Shown here piece by piece: positions 35,319 to 47,500 of a DNA stretch of 64,000 bases. The notes beneath the pieces are model-generated. The model did no database searches, had not been told where the DNA came from, and worked only from the letters and a program-made list of their open reading frames with translations. Both the position numbers and the translations under genes were made by a program. The stretch spans positions 591,710 through 655,709 of the forward strand of contig NW_011887294.1 of assembly GCF_000151315.2 (NCBI RefSeq), read 5' to 3'. This stretch comes from Capsaspora owczarzaki ATCC 30864 (Eukaryota > Opisthokonta > Filasterea). The stretch's first letter is position 1, and every line of letters starts with the position of its first letter.

Positions 35319-38300
35319 TTGTTGCTGCTGCTGCTGTTGCTGCATGGTGCTCGATGGTTGCTTGGTGAGCGGCGGGTGGCCCGAGCGGCGTGCGGGCTCG
35401 AGTGTTTTGCCTCTTGTGCGACTGAGAGTGAGCGCCAGATCGTCTTCCATTTGCGCAATCGCGTTTTGGGCATTGGCAGCCGAGGACAAGCTGTTCCCCG
35501 CACTGCCCGAGCTCATGCTGCCAGAGCTGTCGCTGCTCGAATTCTCGTTGGGATTGTTGGAAGCGCGATTGTTGCCACCAGCCGTGGCAACCTTGCCCGA
35601 CTTTGCCTTGGCCGTCCTTCGGCCCTTGCCGTACGCGGTTGTGGTGGCCTCAAAGCCAGACAGCGTCGTGAGCTCGCCGTCAGCATTCCACTTGTGCGCC
35701 GCGTCGTGAGCCGCTTCAACTTGCAGGAGCAAGTCCAGCAGCACATAGTTGCGGTTGATCAAGTCCGAGCTGACGCCAAACATAAACCGCACCATGCGCT
35801 TACAAAGCGACAAAAGACGCGATGTAAGCCCTGGCGAACTCGTGGCGGGCAGCAACAGACGCACGCCGCTGTAAAACACGGACAGAAAATGGTCACGGCA
35901 CTCCGTCCAGAACACGAGAGCGCCAGCCACGTTGCCCTGGAGCAGCCGGAGCTCTGCCATGGAAATCAATCCGCGCATCATGAGGAAGAGCGAATTCATC
36001 TCATTCGCCGTGTCAAGGACGGTCACGAGCGGTTGCTCGATGGCCTCCAAGGCAACCAGCTTGCGGCGGTTGGCGGCGCCAGACTGGGGCTTGGTGGCGG
36101 ATTTGACCGGCGTGGATGCCGATGCGCCGCCGGATCCAGACTCGCCGATAAAGTCGCCACGAGGCAAGTTGAGCAGGCAAACGGGGGCAAAGACACGCTC
36201 AAGGTAGGTTTCGGAAATCCGACACAGTGCTTTGGCCATGTGCAGGTCATCGCCAACGGCGCGATACAGTTCAAAGGCGCGCTGGAACTGGGCCGCGGCC
36301 GCGCGAACGAGCTCTTCGGTGGATTCGAAGGACACCTTGTTCTGGAGCAGCTGCGACATGGCTGACGCTGCAGCTGTGGTTGCACTCGCCTTTTTAGCGC
36401 TGCCGGGAGTGGATGATTCGGCAGCAGGTGCTGCGGTGGATCTTCCACTGGTGACCACCGTGGGGACTGACGCGCGCCCAACGGTCGTCGAGCGAACCGA
36501 AACAGTCCTCTGGAAGCCCTTGCCGCCGGCAGCAGACTGCTGCTGATGCTGCTGCTGCTGCTGCTGCTGTTGCTGTTGTTGCTGTTGCAAAATTTGCTGT
36601 TGGTGCAGCGCCGAGGGGTTGGGATCGGTTGCCGTGTCTGCAGACTGAGGCAGACGCACGGGAAACTCGACCATTGTTGAAGATCGGCAAAGATGCTGCA
36701 AGACTTTGCCGCGCAAGTACGACACCCGCGCGAAGGCGCTCAAGTTGTTTGGATGAACATATTTGAGAGCCTGAGCACACGCCGAGATCGCCTCAGAGTG
36801 ACGCTCGGCGTGGTAGTGATTGCGAGCGACCAGAAGCCAAAAGTCGAATGTGTCTTGAATCATCCTCATGTTCGAGAAGGGCAGAACGTGGAACGAGTAC
36901 ATGTCTGCGACACTGGCAATGTTTGCCGAGTTGCGCGCATGCCCCAGGGTGGAGTACTTTTCTCCTGCGAGACCGTGAGCGATACCAGTGCCACTGGCAG
37001 GGTTGTTGTTGTTGCTCTGTCCATCCCCTGCGGGAGGACTTGTGCCAAGCCCGTTGCCAGCCTCCGCCCCGTTGCTGGCCTCGCCAATGGTGGTCATGGC
37101 ATTGGACTGCCGTCGTCGGAATTGGATGGGAATGTGCGGCAGCGACTTTGTCTTGAGATGCTTGGCAATCGCACCGATAGGCCGCAGCGTGGCGTGCTCG
37201 TCGTCACCTTCAGACGGTGCTATGATGGCGTCTTGCGGTGACGAAAAAGAAGCAGAAGAAGAAGCAGAAGAAGACGTTGGGACGAGCGAGCCGCATGACG
37301 ACATGGGTTGGTGGGTGAGAAGCAAACCGGACGACTCATCCAGCCAACGCTTCTTCATGTACGCCTCGGCCAGTCGCAGCTGCAGCGTGCCGTGGCGCGC
37401 TTCGGGATGCACGTTTTCGAGCATGCGCTCCAGCAGATCAATGCCCTTTTCAATTTCAAACCCGTCGTCGACATGGAGACGAACGAGGCGCGAATTGACT
37501 GTGGCCGACATGGGATCCATGCGTGCGAGCGATGCGCTGGGTACAACGGCAGGGGCAGCCAAGTTCATGGTGGCGGGCGTGGCTTTGGCGCCAGGGAGTC
37601 CGGTGGTGTCGGAGGACGTTGGCGCATACTGCATGGGCTTGGTGCGGGTGGTCGATGGCACAAGCTGGATGGCGCGGCGCATGCATCGAACGGCTCGTGC
37701 ATGCAGACCTTGCTCGCTAAACATGTTGGCCATCAGGACGGAAATGTGCACAATCTCGTTGGTCTTGCGTTCTCGCTTCATGATGGAAAGCAGATGGGAG
37801 TAGTACTCGAGTGCGCGGCGCATGTCGTGATGATCGGCCGCGACAGCAGCCAGTCGACTGAGTTGCTGACGTTCCGCTTGCTCGTTGGTCTGCATCGTGC
37901 TGAGCACAACCGACTCTTCGAGAGCGAGCACTCCGAGTTCGTACCGATCATTTGACAAGAGCAGTTCGCCAAACACGCGAAGAGCGTTGCGACCGAGACC
38001 ACTGATGATGTGCGGGAAGTGCGGGAGCACGGGCCGGCACCGATCGAGCACAACGAGACACTCCATCAGCACGCGCTCGGCACGAACATTGTCGTTGAGA
38101 TCGTGCCAGAAATGCACGCCCAGCGCGTACGCCGCCTTGGCCTTGATGGGCGACAGCGGCAAGCGAGCGTAAACCTCGTCGAGCAGCCGCATGCGGTACG
38201 AGGCTGACGACAAGAGCTGGGCGTCGATCGGAATGTCGGTCGCGTTGGCAGCGGCGGATTCGAGTGGGTTGAGCATTGAAATTCGACTGCGGCTGCCAAA

Positions 38301-40783
38301 CCGGGCCCTCGCTCCGGCTCCAGCATTGCTGGACGACGAGTCTGGGCTCTCGCCGCCCGAAGGTGAACTTCCAAACAGCCCACGGGCCACTCCCGAGGAG
38401 CCGGCATTATTAGCGCCGAGTCCTGCTGGTTTTGGGGACAGGTTGACCTCAGCGTCCAGGGAATCCATATGTCGCATGCGGCGAGTGGGTTTTGGCGACG
38501 CCGTCAGCGGCGAAAAGGTCTGGAGAATGAGTTGCAAGTCCAAAAGCGCCCGCGCCTGGCAAAATAGGGGTGTACGCTCCAGCGGAGTGGTTTCCAGAGG
38601 CGGCTGAGCTGCCAGACTTGCTCGCTGATAGACTTTACAGAGCGCCGGCAATAGGCTGTTAAGTGTGTGTGTGTGTGTGGGGGGGAGGGCACAACGCAAT
38701 GAGTAAAACGCGCAATAAGTGGTGCAACGACAGCAACGACAGCAACAACAACAACAACAACAAAGAACAACAACAAACGTAACCTACTGGTCGATTGACA
38801 GCGTTTGGGCTTTCCGCGCATGATGCACTTGCATTTCAACTTCGAGCAGCCGAGTGGCGTCACGGTATTGAGGCTCAATGGTCGTGAGGGTGGTGGCCAT
38901 CGCAGAGAAGGTGGAAATGACGGGCTGGCCGAGAGCATCGCTTGGCACGGCTTTCGCGGCGACCGAGAGCAGGTAAAAGGCGATATGGGTCACGCCCTCT
39001 CGTTCGAAAACATTGGACGCGGTCATGGTCGCTAGTTGATCGAAAAAGCTCTTGCAGGAGAGCCAGCATTGCTCGCGATCTCCACAGCGTTCCAACTGCC
39101 GAACAGCCAGGTAGTATGCCTCCGCCCAGGGAACGGTGTGGACTTTGACTGTGCACAGAGTTTGCCGCAAGTTGCTTTGGATTTCGGTTGCGGACAGTCG
39201 CTCTCGGTGGAGGAGTTGGGCGGGGGTCGCTTCCGCCTCGCTGGAAGTGTGGTGGGCAAAGAGCAGGTGCTTTGACACGAGATGTGACAGCCAATTCATC
39301 TGCTCCTCGATTGTTTGGAAGAGCGATGTGGATGCAAACGACGTGGATGAAACTGTCGTGGTGACGCTGCCTGGAGATGACGACAGCAACCCAGAAGTAC
39401 TGGCGGGCGAACCCGATGGAGATTCTGCATCTCCCAAGGACAATGAGTGCTGAAAGGTTCTCCCGAGCTTCAAGGAATACAGCTCGGTAGGAATTTGTGA
39501 TGGATGCAAGGCAGGCGCTGCTGTGGGTATTGCTGTTGGGAAGATGGGTGCCGCGGAAACGGATGACTTGGAGGTGGTTGTGGTGGATGATTTGCCGGCA
39601 GCGGCGGCGGCGGTGATGGTGGTGGTAACAGAAGCAGCACCCGGTGCACCAAGGCGCAACGAGGCAGGGATAGCATCCGCACCACGCACACTGCCGGTGG
39701 GAATAGAGTTGGAGCGTGAAATGCCGCCGTTTGCTGGCTCTCTCCCCAATCGAAACGCTCTTCGAAATCCAAACTGCTCGAGCTCGTCTCGTGCATCCGA
39801 AGCGGATGTTCCAGACGAAAACCCGAGGCCGTTACTTGCACCATATCCGCTGGCGTTGGCATTGGTGGAGACGGGGGTGGAGTAACTGCCGCTGTGCGAT
39901 GGCGAAGAGTTGAGGAGCAACTTCAAGCTGGGATTGCCGACCGGCGCAATGCCCAACTCTGCATCCCAATCCTCGTCCTCATCATCCGCATCGTCATCCG
40001 TGGATGGTTGAATCGTTGCAGGTTTCTTTGGCGTCACAGGACCTGCAGCTACAGGCGCGGTTGGTGCAATACTAGTCGTAGAATTTGTTCCTGAGGGTTT
40101 GTCTGCTGATGCGACCGCTTTGCGAGCCGCCGTCGGTGACGATTCTTGGGAGGATGAAGACCCTGCAGAGGAAGGAATGCGCCTTGGTAGCCGCTTTGTC
40201 ACAAACGATGGTGATGTTCGTCCAGACGAGCTGCCGGACGTTGCTGATGATGAGGAAGTGCTCTGAGGTTTGGCCGCGAAAGAGACCGATTTGCCACCTC
40301 CTGCTGCCGCACTACTATTAGCATTCTTGAGCTCCTTGAGGAACTTTTGAGCATCTGGTGTTTGTGTCGGTTGGTGATGGCAACACGAAAAGACAAAAAA
40401 AAAAAAAGAAAGAAAGTGTGAGTTGCTGCACGATCATGGAGGTTGGTTGTCGATGAATCGGGGGAGTTGCTCACCTTCTTCGTCGTCCGTGTTCTCGCCC
40501 CAATCAATCTCGTCGACGTTAAAACCTTCGGGGAGTTGCTCGGCATCGACGGACGGCACTTCGTTCTTGACACGGACGTGGTTGACGGCGGCGCTGCGGA
40601 CGACACTGAGCGTGCGGTGGAACTTTGCAGTCTCCTGCGAGGTCATGCTGAATGCGTCGTCGTCGTCGTCAAACTCGTCGTCCCAATCCTCAATCACGCC
40701 TGCAGGAGCTGCTCCCGGGTTGGGGCTGCTGCGCGCTGCGGTTGAGGCATCGCCTAGCTGGCTTGAACTGGCTGCCGTTGTCG

Positions 40784-40815
<32 letters not shown>

Positions 40816-40952
40816 CCCGCCGCGGGTCTCCGCAGCGTAAGTGTGAGTGTAGATGGCTTTGCAGCATTGTCTCCACTGCTGCCGTCGCTGAGGTCAAAGC
40901 CAAACTCGTCGTCGTCGTCCTCGTCATTCTCATCGCTGCTTCGCGGCGGCAT
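32074..40952 (-). CDS. Giant TPR-like protein with acidic DW motifs and C-terminal CHAT/separase-like domain
   Basis: Six exons: 40952-40475, 40354-38788, 38655-32847, 32741-32604, 32497-32385 and 32287-32074; 2772 residues, all in phase. I cannot name it. The N-terminal 230 residues are acidic, with tryptophan-centred motifs IEDWDDEFDD, DEIDWGENTDDE and DEDWDAELG. A helical part (about 440-680) is followed by TPR-like repeats, for example SNDRYELGVLALEESVVLS and EQGLHARAVRCMRRAIQLVP (about 820-1010). Long Ser/Gln-rich linkers intervene. Near residue 2470 ALISSRAFHALPWEIIASID resembles the strand-PWE motif of separase and other CHAT-fold proteases. Further on, YPVLIFTWADLLDLNPIMVS resembles the separase segment after the catalytic Cys. 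I see no clear catalytic His-Gly or Cys, so any protease activity is doubtful. Microtubule or cell-cycle roles would be speculation. Confidence 0.75.
35284..35345 (-). repeat. Poly-Gln tract (about 20 Gln) in the TPR/CHAT-like gene
   Basis: The plus strand reads (TGTTGC)n and then (TGC)n; the minus strand codes an uninterrupted Gln run after SSTM. Mixed CAA and CAG codons indicate an older, stabilised repeat. Confidence 0.9.
36538..36603 (-). repeat. Second poly-Gln tract in the same gene
   Basis: A Gln-rich run with a single His interruption is encoded on the minus strand between LHQQQILQ and SAAGGKG. It consists of CAG and CAA codons and keeps the frame open. Confidence 0.85.
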
Positions 40953-41974
40953 CTTGCTTGCGTTTGTCGGCTGATGACGGGCGGGGGGCCACTCAGCGCG
41001 CGCGCTCGTCTTCTGTACTGTTGGTCTTGTGTGTATCTCTCGAGTGGCGGGAGAAGTGGGTTGTCGGAGGGAAACTCCAGCGACGAAGAGACGACCTTGA
41101 ATTCAAAAAAAAAAAAAAAATGAAAAAATTCAACACATAAAAATGCAATGCAAAACCAGCAAAACCAAAAAAAAAAAAAAAAAAAATATGAGCGGTGTTT
41201 GTTTGGCTTTGTTGTGTGCGCCGTCAAAAGCGTAGTCGTGTTGTGGTGTGCTGGATGAACGCACGCAAGTTGCTGATGATGAGAAACAAGAGCGAAAGGG
41301 AGGAGGGGTGAAGGTGAAGCGGGAACTTCCAAAAAAAAAAAAAAGAATCCAGCAAACTCGGCTGCGAATAGTACACGGCTCGTTGGCCAAGGCAAGCAGA
41401 GCCCGCAACGAGAAAGGGGGCGGGGATGGACGAGATGGAGACACGTGGGCCGAACAAAACGAGAAAAGCGGCTGCTGCGATGGTCTGGGAAGGCGTTCAA
41501 TGAGAAGAAGCTGCGGCGTAGAATTACCTGACTTGGAAACTGACTGACTGAACCAGAACTGAGAAAAAAATCAATGGCGGGAATGATGATGATGATGATG
41601 ATGATGATAATAATAATAATAATAGTAATATGATGCGACAAGGTGCTCGTGCGTTTGTATTGGTTGTGTGCATGTCACCCGAGCATTCGGACTGGGGAAT
41701 GCGAATGACATGTCCTCGAGTCTAGACCTTTGAACAAGAACCCTGCGTTTGCAATGGTGGCTCCAAGTCAACGCATATCAGAAATAGCAGCTCTGCGCGA
41801 AGAGCTTGGGCGATCGCGAGGGATTGAAAACCTCGTCGAAAAAATGTGCCAAACACTCTCTGAACCTGCTTTTTTCCTGCAGTTGAAGCTCGACCGAATC
41901 GCAAAGTTTGCTCCACGTCAATGCCAAAATAGTAACCCGGTTGTTGGCACTCTTGTTGTTGCACTTTTCACAAC
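40953..41974. other. Divergent intergenic region, A/T runs and ATG-triplet repeat
   Basis: This lies between two head-to-head genes. It has A runs near 41105-41120 and 41168-41186 and a triplet repeat at 41583-41626. A 266 bp open stretch at about 41722-41987 shows no domain. No gene is supported. Confidence 0.55.
41583..41626. repeat. (ATG)n followed by (AAT)n microsatellite
   Basis: About nine ATG/GAT triplets pass directly into about six AAT triplets. It lies in non-coding DNA between the TPR/CHAT-like gene and the cupredoxin-like gene. Confidence 0.9.
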
Positions 41975-43256
41975 ATGCACCGTTTAATCTCCGTGATTGC
42001 GTTGGTTTGCGCGTTGTTTGCGGGTGTGAGCTTTGGGGCCTCGACAACGCCCGTAACATGGGGTCCGAGTCCCATCAACACGGTCGCGCTGTCCACCGGC
42101 GACTCGCTCCAGTTCACAGTGGGCGCTGGCCATACTTTGGTGCGGCAACAAAGCTGCAGCTCGGCGCCATGCTGCACGTTTGGCGCCGGTGACACGATGA
42201 TTGCCGGCTCCGGAGGCGCCGCCACGCAGACCTTCTCGGCTGCTGGCACGTATTACTATGTAAGTTGATGGCCATTGAATGGTTGCTGTCGCAGCCTCAA
42301 GCAAGCAGAGAAAGGCGGACTTGAGCAACGACATGTCGACATTCCAATCAGGTCGACGTGTGAAGTCCGTTGTTTTTGCTGTTTTTGTTTTTTTGTTTGT
42401 TTGTTTTGTGGGCTTTGTGGGTTTTGTTGGCTTCGAGTGAAGAGCAGACGAGACGCACCCACACATACACCCACACATACACACAGCATGCAGCGATCGC
42501 TGAAGTGGGCGGAGGTTTGGAGGCGCTGCTGGTGCGGTGTGGAAGTGTGAAGGTTGGATTGGAAAAAACAAAGATCAAAACAGGAAATGTCCCAACATGG
42601 GTGACTCATTGTGGTTTTCGTGTCGTATGCGCCCATCTTTGTTTCAAATCAATGTGGTTTTGGTTTGGAGTCAAAACGTGCAGTGATGAGTGGCAAACCA
42701 AAAAAGACCGCCTGTTCAATCTGATGGTCGATGAAAAACAGACAACGGTAGTGGGTGGCATTGTTTCTGAGTTTGTGGAGCTTCAAATTGTTCTCCCGTT
42801 GCTGTTGTTGTTGTTGTTGTTGGTCTTTGGGTGGCTTTGTTACTCGTGCCGCTCGGATGTGAATGAATCTACTTGGGTGAAGCAGATTCCTGACAAAAAA
42901 CAAAACATGTTGACAAATTTTTTGGGTTTTGTTTTTGTTGTTGATAGGCGTGCAATATTGGAGCGCACTGCTCGAGTTTGAGCATGCACCTGCAAGTGGT
43001 TGTCACCGATGCAGTTTCTACCACACCTGCAGTGTCTACCACAGCAGCCACGACTGGCGGTTCAGTTTCGGTTGAGGTCTCCACCACCAGTGCGGTTTCA
43101 GTTGACGTCTCGACCACACCCGTCTCGCTCTCCACGACGGCGACGTCAACTGCTGTCAGCCCAACTCACAGTCGCACGAACAATGGCAACCGTATTTGCA
43201 TCTCGCCTCTGCTTCTCGGGGTCGGCATTCTTGCGGGCGTCGCGAGATGTGGCTGA
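41975..43256 (+). CDS. Cupredoxin (plastocyanin-like) surface protein
   Basis: Two exons, 41975-42259 and 42948-43256, joined in phase; 197 residues. A signal peptide (MHRLISVIALVCALFAG) precedes one small beta domain of about 95 residues. Candidate blue-copper ligands are His53 in GAGHTL, then Cys97, His102 and Met108 in ACNIGAHCSSLSM, which is the C-x4-H-x5-M arrangement of type 1 copper sites in phytocyanins and plastocyanins. The domain start VTWGPSP and GDSLQFTVG also fits cupredoxins. After it comes a Thr/Ser/Val stalk of about 60 residues and a hydrophobic end (ISPLLLGVGILAGVA), suggesting a GPI anchor. Two further Cys (CSSAPCC) lie in the first half. A role in electron transfer or copper handling at the cell surface is inferred from fold only. 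Confidence 0.78.
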
Positions 43257-43449
43257 ACTTCCGTGTTGAGTGATTTGTTCTGTTGTTTGAGAATCATCAA
43301 CAAAACCTCTTTGTGCGCATTCATAGCTGTACTGGTTGACTCGCGTACTGCACTACATCGCAATACAATTACAAAATGCTGAGAACCCTAAACTCTGAGA
43401 AAATCGTCCAGTCTTGTTCTGATTTACAAACACTGCTGCGCACAATACA

Positions 43450-44316
43450 ATGCTCGATCGCCGACGCGTCCAACGGTCCACGTCGCCATCATCACGGACG
43501 CCATCGTTATTCATGCCAAGTGGCGGCGCAGTTAGGCGCTGCATGATGGCGACCTTGCTCCTGGCCGTCGTGCTGCTTGTGCTTGCCAGCTCAGCGAGCG
43601 CAGCCACCGAGCCAAAGCCGAAAGGCGCACCCGCCCGCCTGCGCACGCCGGACGAGTGGAGCAAGCTGTCGGACAAGGACTTGGATCGCATTGCCGACCA
43701 GATGGCCGAGGACGACTACGACGAGGAGGACGCGCGCGACCCGCGCCATCCACGCACCCGCCGCGCGCGCAGGGAAGCCGAGGAGCAGCAGCGCGCCCAA
43801 GCTCAAGCTCAACAAGACGTTGCTCCTCCGACACAGGAGGAAATCGAGGCCGCGATGCGTGCTGCGGGTCCCGGGATGGCCTCGCGCGTGCAGGACGTCG
43901 AAACGGAGCAGATTCTGCGCCAGAGCAAGAAGAACCAGGCCGTGATGGTCGCAGTCAGGACGGTGGGCCCGCAGACCACCCGCGAAATGGACGATCTCAT
44001 GGCCCGCTGGCAACTGTCGCTGAAGAACGCGCACATTGACTCGCAGCGCTACACAATCAAGGTCGGCCACGGCGTTCTGATGATTCTCGACGGATACCAC
44101 GCTTGGGACGCCCGAGATTACCTCGTCCAGCAACCCGAGCTCGACGAGTGCTCGTTTGAGTCTCGGCAATACAAGGGGGTTCGCCATGGCGACGACAGCT
44201 TTGTGCACCAGCGCAAACTGCAGCAGCAACAGCACCGACAGGCACAAGCTGCCGCCAAGTCCAAGTCTGAGGCGCGTCGCAAGGCCCGGCGTCAGGCTGC
44301 GCACGGCGAGCTATGA
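43450..44316 (+). CDS. MESD: MESD-family ER chaperone
   Basis: Single exon, 288 residues from the first ATG. The hydrophobic signal peptide MMATLLLAVVLLVLASSASA begins at 43543, so that Met may be the true start (257 residues). The core matches MESD/Boca: LSDKDLDRIADQMAEDDYDE near the start, then SRVQDVETEQILRQSKKNQA, MVAVRTVGPQTTREMDDLMA, RWQLSLKNAHIDSQRYTIKV and LMILDGYHAWDARDYLVQQP. It ends in the tetrapeptide HGEL, a KDEL-type ER retention signal (animal MESD ends in REDL or similar). MESD helps fold the beta-propeller/EGF modules of LDL-receptor family proteins such as LRP5/6. The C-terminal tail is Gln- and basic-rich, as in animals. Its clients here are unknown. Confidence 0.93.
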   Translation: MLDRRRVQRSTSPSSRTPSLFMPSGGAVRRCMMATLLLAVVLLVLASSASAATEPKPKGAPARLRTPDEWSKLSDKDLDRIADQMAEDDYDEEDARDPRHPRTRRARREAEEQQRAQAQAQQDVAPPTQEEIEAAMRAAGPGMASRVQDVETEQILRQSKKNQAVMVAVRTVGPQTTREMDDLMARWQLSLKNAHIDSQRYTIKVGHGVLMILDGYHAWDARDYLVQQPELDECSFESRQYKGVRHGDDSFVHQRKLQQQQHRQAQAAAKSKSEARRKARRQAAHGEL

Positions 44317-44415
44317 CCGGCGTTTTTGTTTTTTGACTTTTGTTTGTTTGGCTTTTGTTTGGATCTATGTGTGTGTGTACTGTGTATGCCGCTCCAAGAC
44401 GCCAAGTTGTTTGTC

Positions 44416-44422
44416 TATAAAT
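44416..44422 (+). promoter_or_regulatory. Possible TATA box of USP8
   Basis: TATAAAT occurs 113 bp before the USP8 start codon and 100 bp after the MESD stop codon, in the short gap between the two genes. Only position and sequence support it; it could instead be chance A/T sequence in the MESD 3' UTR. Confidence 0.25.
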
Positions 44423-44534
44423 CTTGTACAACTTTCACAGCGAGATCCAGCACCGCAGCTACAGCAAGTTTTGCTTTCACATAAACAAACAAAAAAAAAG
44501 CCTCTGTCGTTTCAGTCTTCTGCAATCGTCGGCC

Positions 44535-47500
44535 ATGCCTTCTGTCCTTGACGGCATCGGGGACGAGGGCGGTGACGGGGCAAAGGGTGCAGCGCCGCCG
44601 CTGGTCGCTCTGCGCCCGTTGTACATCAGCTCGACCTTTTCCGAACTGGCAGCACGGCCGTGCGCCATCGACTACACCCCGGGCAAGGGCGGCGCTGGAG
44701 CGGAGGACCGCGTCGCTCGAATGGCCCACAAAATGTACACTGAAGCGCTGAGCGTGATGACGTTCGACCATGAGCGCGCATATGTGCTCTTCCTCCACAG
44801 CGCCGAGCTGGGAGTCAAGCTGCGTGCCGGCCACAAGGTGTCCAAGGACGAAGCGGCGCGGCTGGCCAAGCTCGTCACCAACGCAATGACAGCGGCAGAG
44901 ACGCTCAAAGACCGCCTCAAAGCGCGCTACGAGCACGAAGCCCAGCGCGCCAAGCAACGCGAACGGGAGCACCAGCTGCAGCTGCAGTCGCAGGAAGCCA
45001 GCAAGCACAACCCTGCGGGTGCGCAAGGGCCAGCGTCCGCGTCAGCCTCCGCCCACAGCCAAAGTGACTCTCCCGCCGCTCAATTGGCAGCGTCCAATCT
45101 GACCGAGCAAGACGCGTCTGGGACACGGAGCCACGACCATGCGGCAGAGGGTAGCTATGGCAATGACACTGTCGGTGCAGATGGCATTGCCGATGCAACA
45201 GCGTCGTCGGTAGGTTCGCAGTGGTCGGCGGGCGCAAGCCTGTCGTCATCACTCCCGTCCGACTGGTCGCCGGCGCATAGCCCTGGGCCAGGTGCTGCTG
45301 GCTCTCCTCGGCAGCATCCTTCGGCGGGCAGCCCAGTTCCGAGCAAACAGAACGCAGCCGCCGCCGGTGGTGGTGGTGGTGGTGGTGCGAATCATGGGAA
45401 GGGAGCAGCGGCGCAGCCAAAGCAGCGAACCATCTCAGCGTCGGAGGTGTTTCTGAGCGACCAGAAAACAAAATCCACGCCCTTCTTGCAACCCATGCCA
45501 GTCTCGACAGATGCACTCGCCAATTGGTCGGTGTTTGAGGACGCCGGATTGAGCAGCAATGACGCTGCAAGCTCCATTGTCGCGTCCTCATCCACGTCGT
45601 CGCTGACATCGATCGGATCGCTCCTGCACGGCCCGTATGACCACTTAGGGCTCATTACGCCACAGGAATTCTTCCAAATGATGAATAGCAAGCTACCCAA
45701 CCACCTGGCAGTCCTCGACATGCGCAGCGCCTCGGAAATTGCGTCGTGCGCGTTGCGTTGGCGCGACGCTGCCACACTTCCGCCACAGCTCCTCAAGGCC
45801 AACACATCCATTGGCGACCTTATTCCGTCTTTACCACGAGCCTGTGCTGAGCTTCTCTCCCGGCGGACCGAATTTGAGCATGTTGTGGTTGTCACTGCGT
45901 ATGGGTAAGGCGAGCGTTTTGTTGTTGTTGTTGTTGTTGTTGTTGCTGCTGTTGTGATCGGTCGTTTCGCTGGTTGCTTCGTCCTCTTACTCGCAAGACC
46001 ATTTCACAAACGATGAACAGCAATGCGACCGACCTGCAACTGGAAGAGGCGCCCGTCCGCATTCTGTTTGATAGTATTTATAAATGGGACTTTTCCTCCT
46101 CTCCTGCCCTGAAAAACCATCTGCGCTACCTGAGTGGAGGCATCTCGACGTGGCAGACCCTCTACCCGGCGCTGTGTATCACGCAATCGCCTTTGGCCAA
46201 ACACACGCTGTCGAGCAGCCTGCCGGCCCACTTTGGTCAAACGGCCATCTCGTATCCATCCTTGATGACGCAGGATCAACGCACGCTGTTGGGGGAGGCG
46301 GGCATTCCGCTCCCACCCGCGTCCGCGGCAGATCGGCAGCTTGTGGCCTACCCCGAAGTACCTCGGAGTGCACTGCTGGAAGAATTGGACAGACAGGCAG
46401 AGCTTGCTCGCAAGGCCGCCATCCGCGCTCAAAAGGAGCAAGAGGAGATCGCGCAGCGTACCATGCAGGCCGAGCTCGAGGTCAACGCGCGCGAGGCCGC
46501 CAAGCGTGCTGCCGCCGAGGCCGCACGCGTGGCCGTCGAAGCGGATCGTGTGGCGCGGATTGCTGAACAACAAGCTCGCAAGCAACGTCAATTGGAACAA
46601 GAGCAGGAGGAATTGCGAAGACAAGCGGCCGCTGCACAAGAAGAAGATGAAGCGCGGCTGGCGGCGCAGCAGCAAGCGGCCGCAGCAGCAGCTGCAGCAG
46701 CGGCATCGGCTACTGCTCCCCCTGGAGACTCCCTCGATCGCACGACCAAGCCGCCCCGGGCTGTGTTCTCAAAATTGCCCCCCGCAGGTGGCGATGCCAA
46801 TGCCTTTTCAGTCCAACCTGCAGCCCCGCCGTTGGCACACTCTGCCGTGGCAGCGGCCGCAGGAGCAACCACTGCCACCACCGTCATTCCAGTCATCAAC
46901 CCGGAGGAGCGTGCTGCCAAACCGTCGCTTACTTCACTCTCTCCACCCCTACAGCCACCACCACCCCCAACGCGCGCCTCCGCGCCACCAGAGGCAAACC
47001 TGTCTGCACCCAAACCAAAATTCGACCAAAGCGTCAATCGCCAAATTGCCACGCCATCCCAACCACAGCCCATCCCTCGCGGTCGCCGCAAGTCGTTCGA
47101 TGGAGCTCTTCCCGGACAGTCACCCTCGTCAGATATGATTGGCACGAGTCCTTCCTTCCAGCAGCAGACGGCTGGTCGGTCACCAAGCACACGCTCTGGC
47201 ACGAGCCCATCCGCCTCTGTGATGTACGGCTCGCCTTCTGCGGCACCTGTGCAATCTTCGGCGTACGGCGGAGTAGGGGACGGCTTGACGGGCTTGCGCA
47301 ATCTGGGCAACACGTGCTTTATGAACTCAATGCTGCAGTGCCTCAGCCACACCATGCCTGTGACCGCCTACTTTATCAGCAACAAATTCCGACAAGACGT
47401 CAACCGCTACAACCGTCTTGGGCGTGGAGGCATTCTGGCGGAAAGCTTTTCAGAGCTTTTGCGCAATCTCTGGCTGCAGCGCTTTCGATGCTTCTCGCCT

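Noticed and set aside
35238-36365. 375-codon plus-strand open frame with Leu run
   Set aside because: Complement of the TPR/CHAT-like gene, created by the poly-Gln tract.
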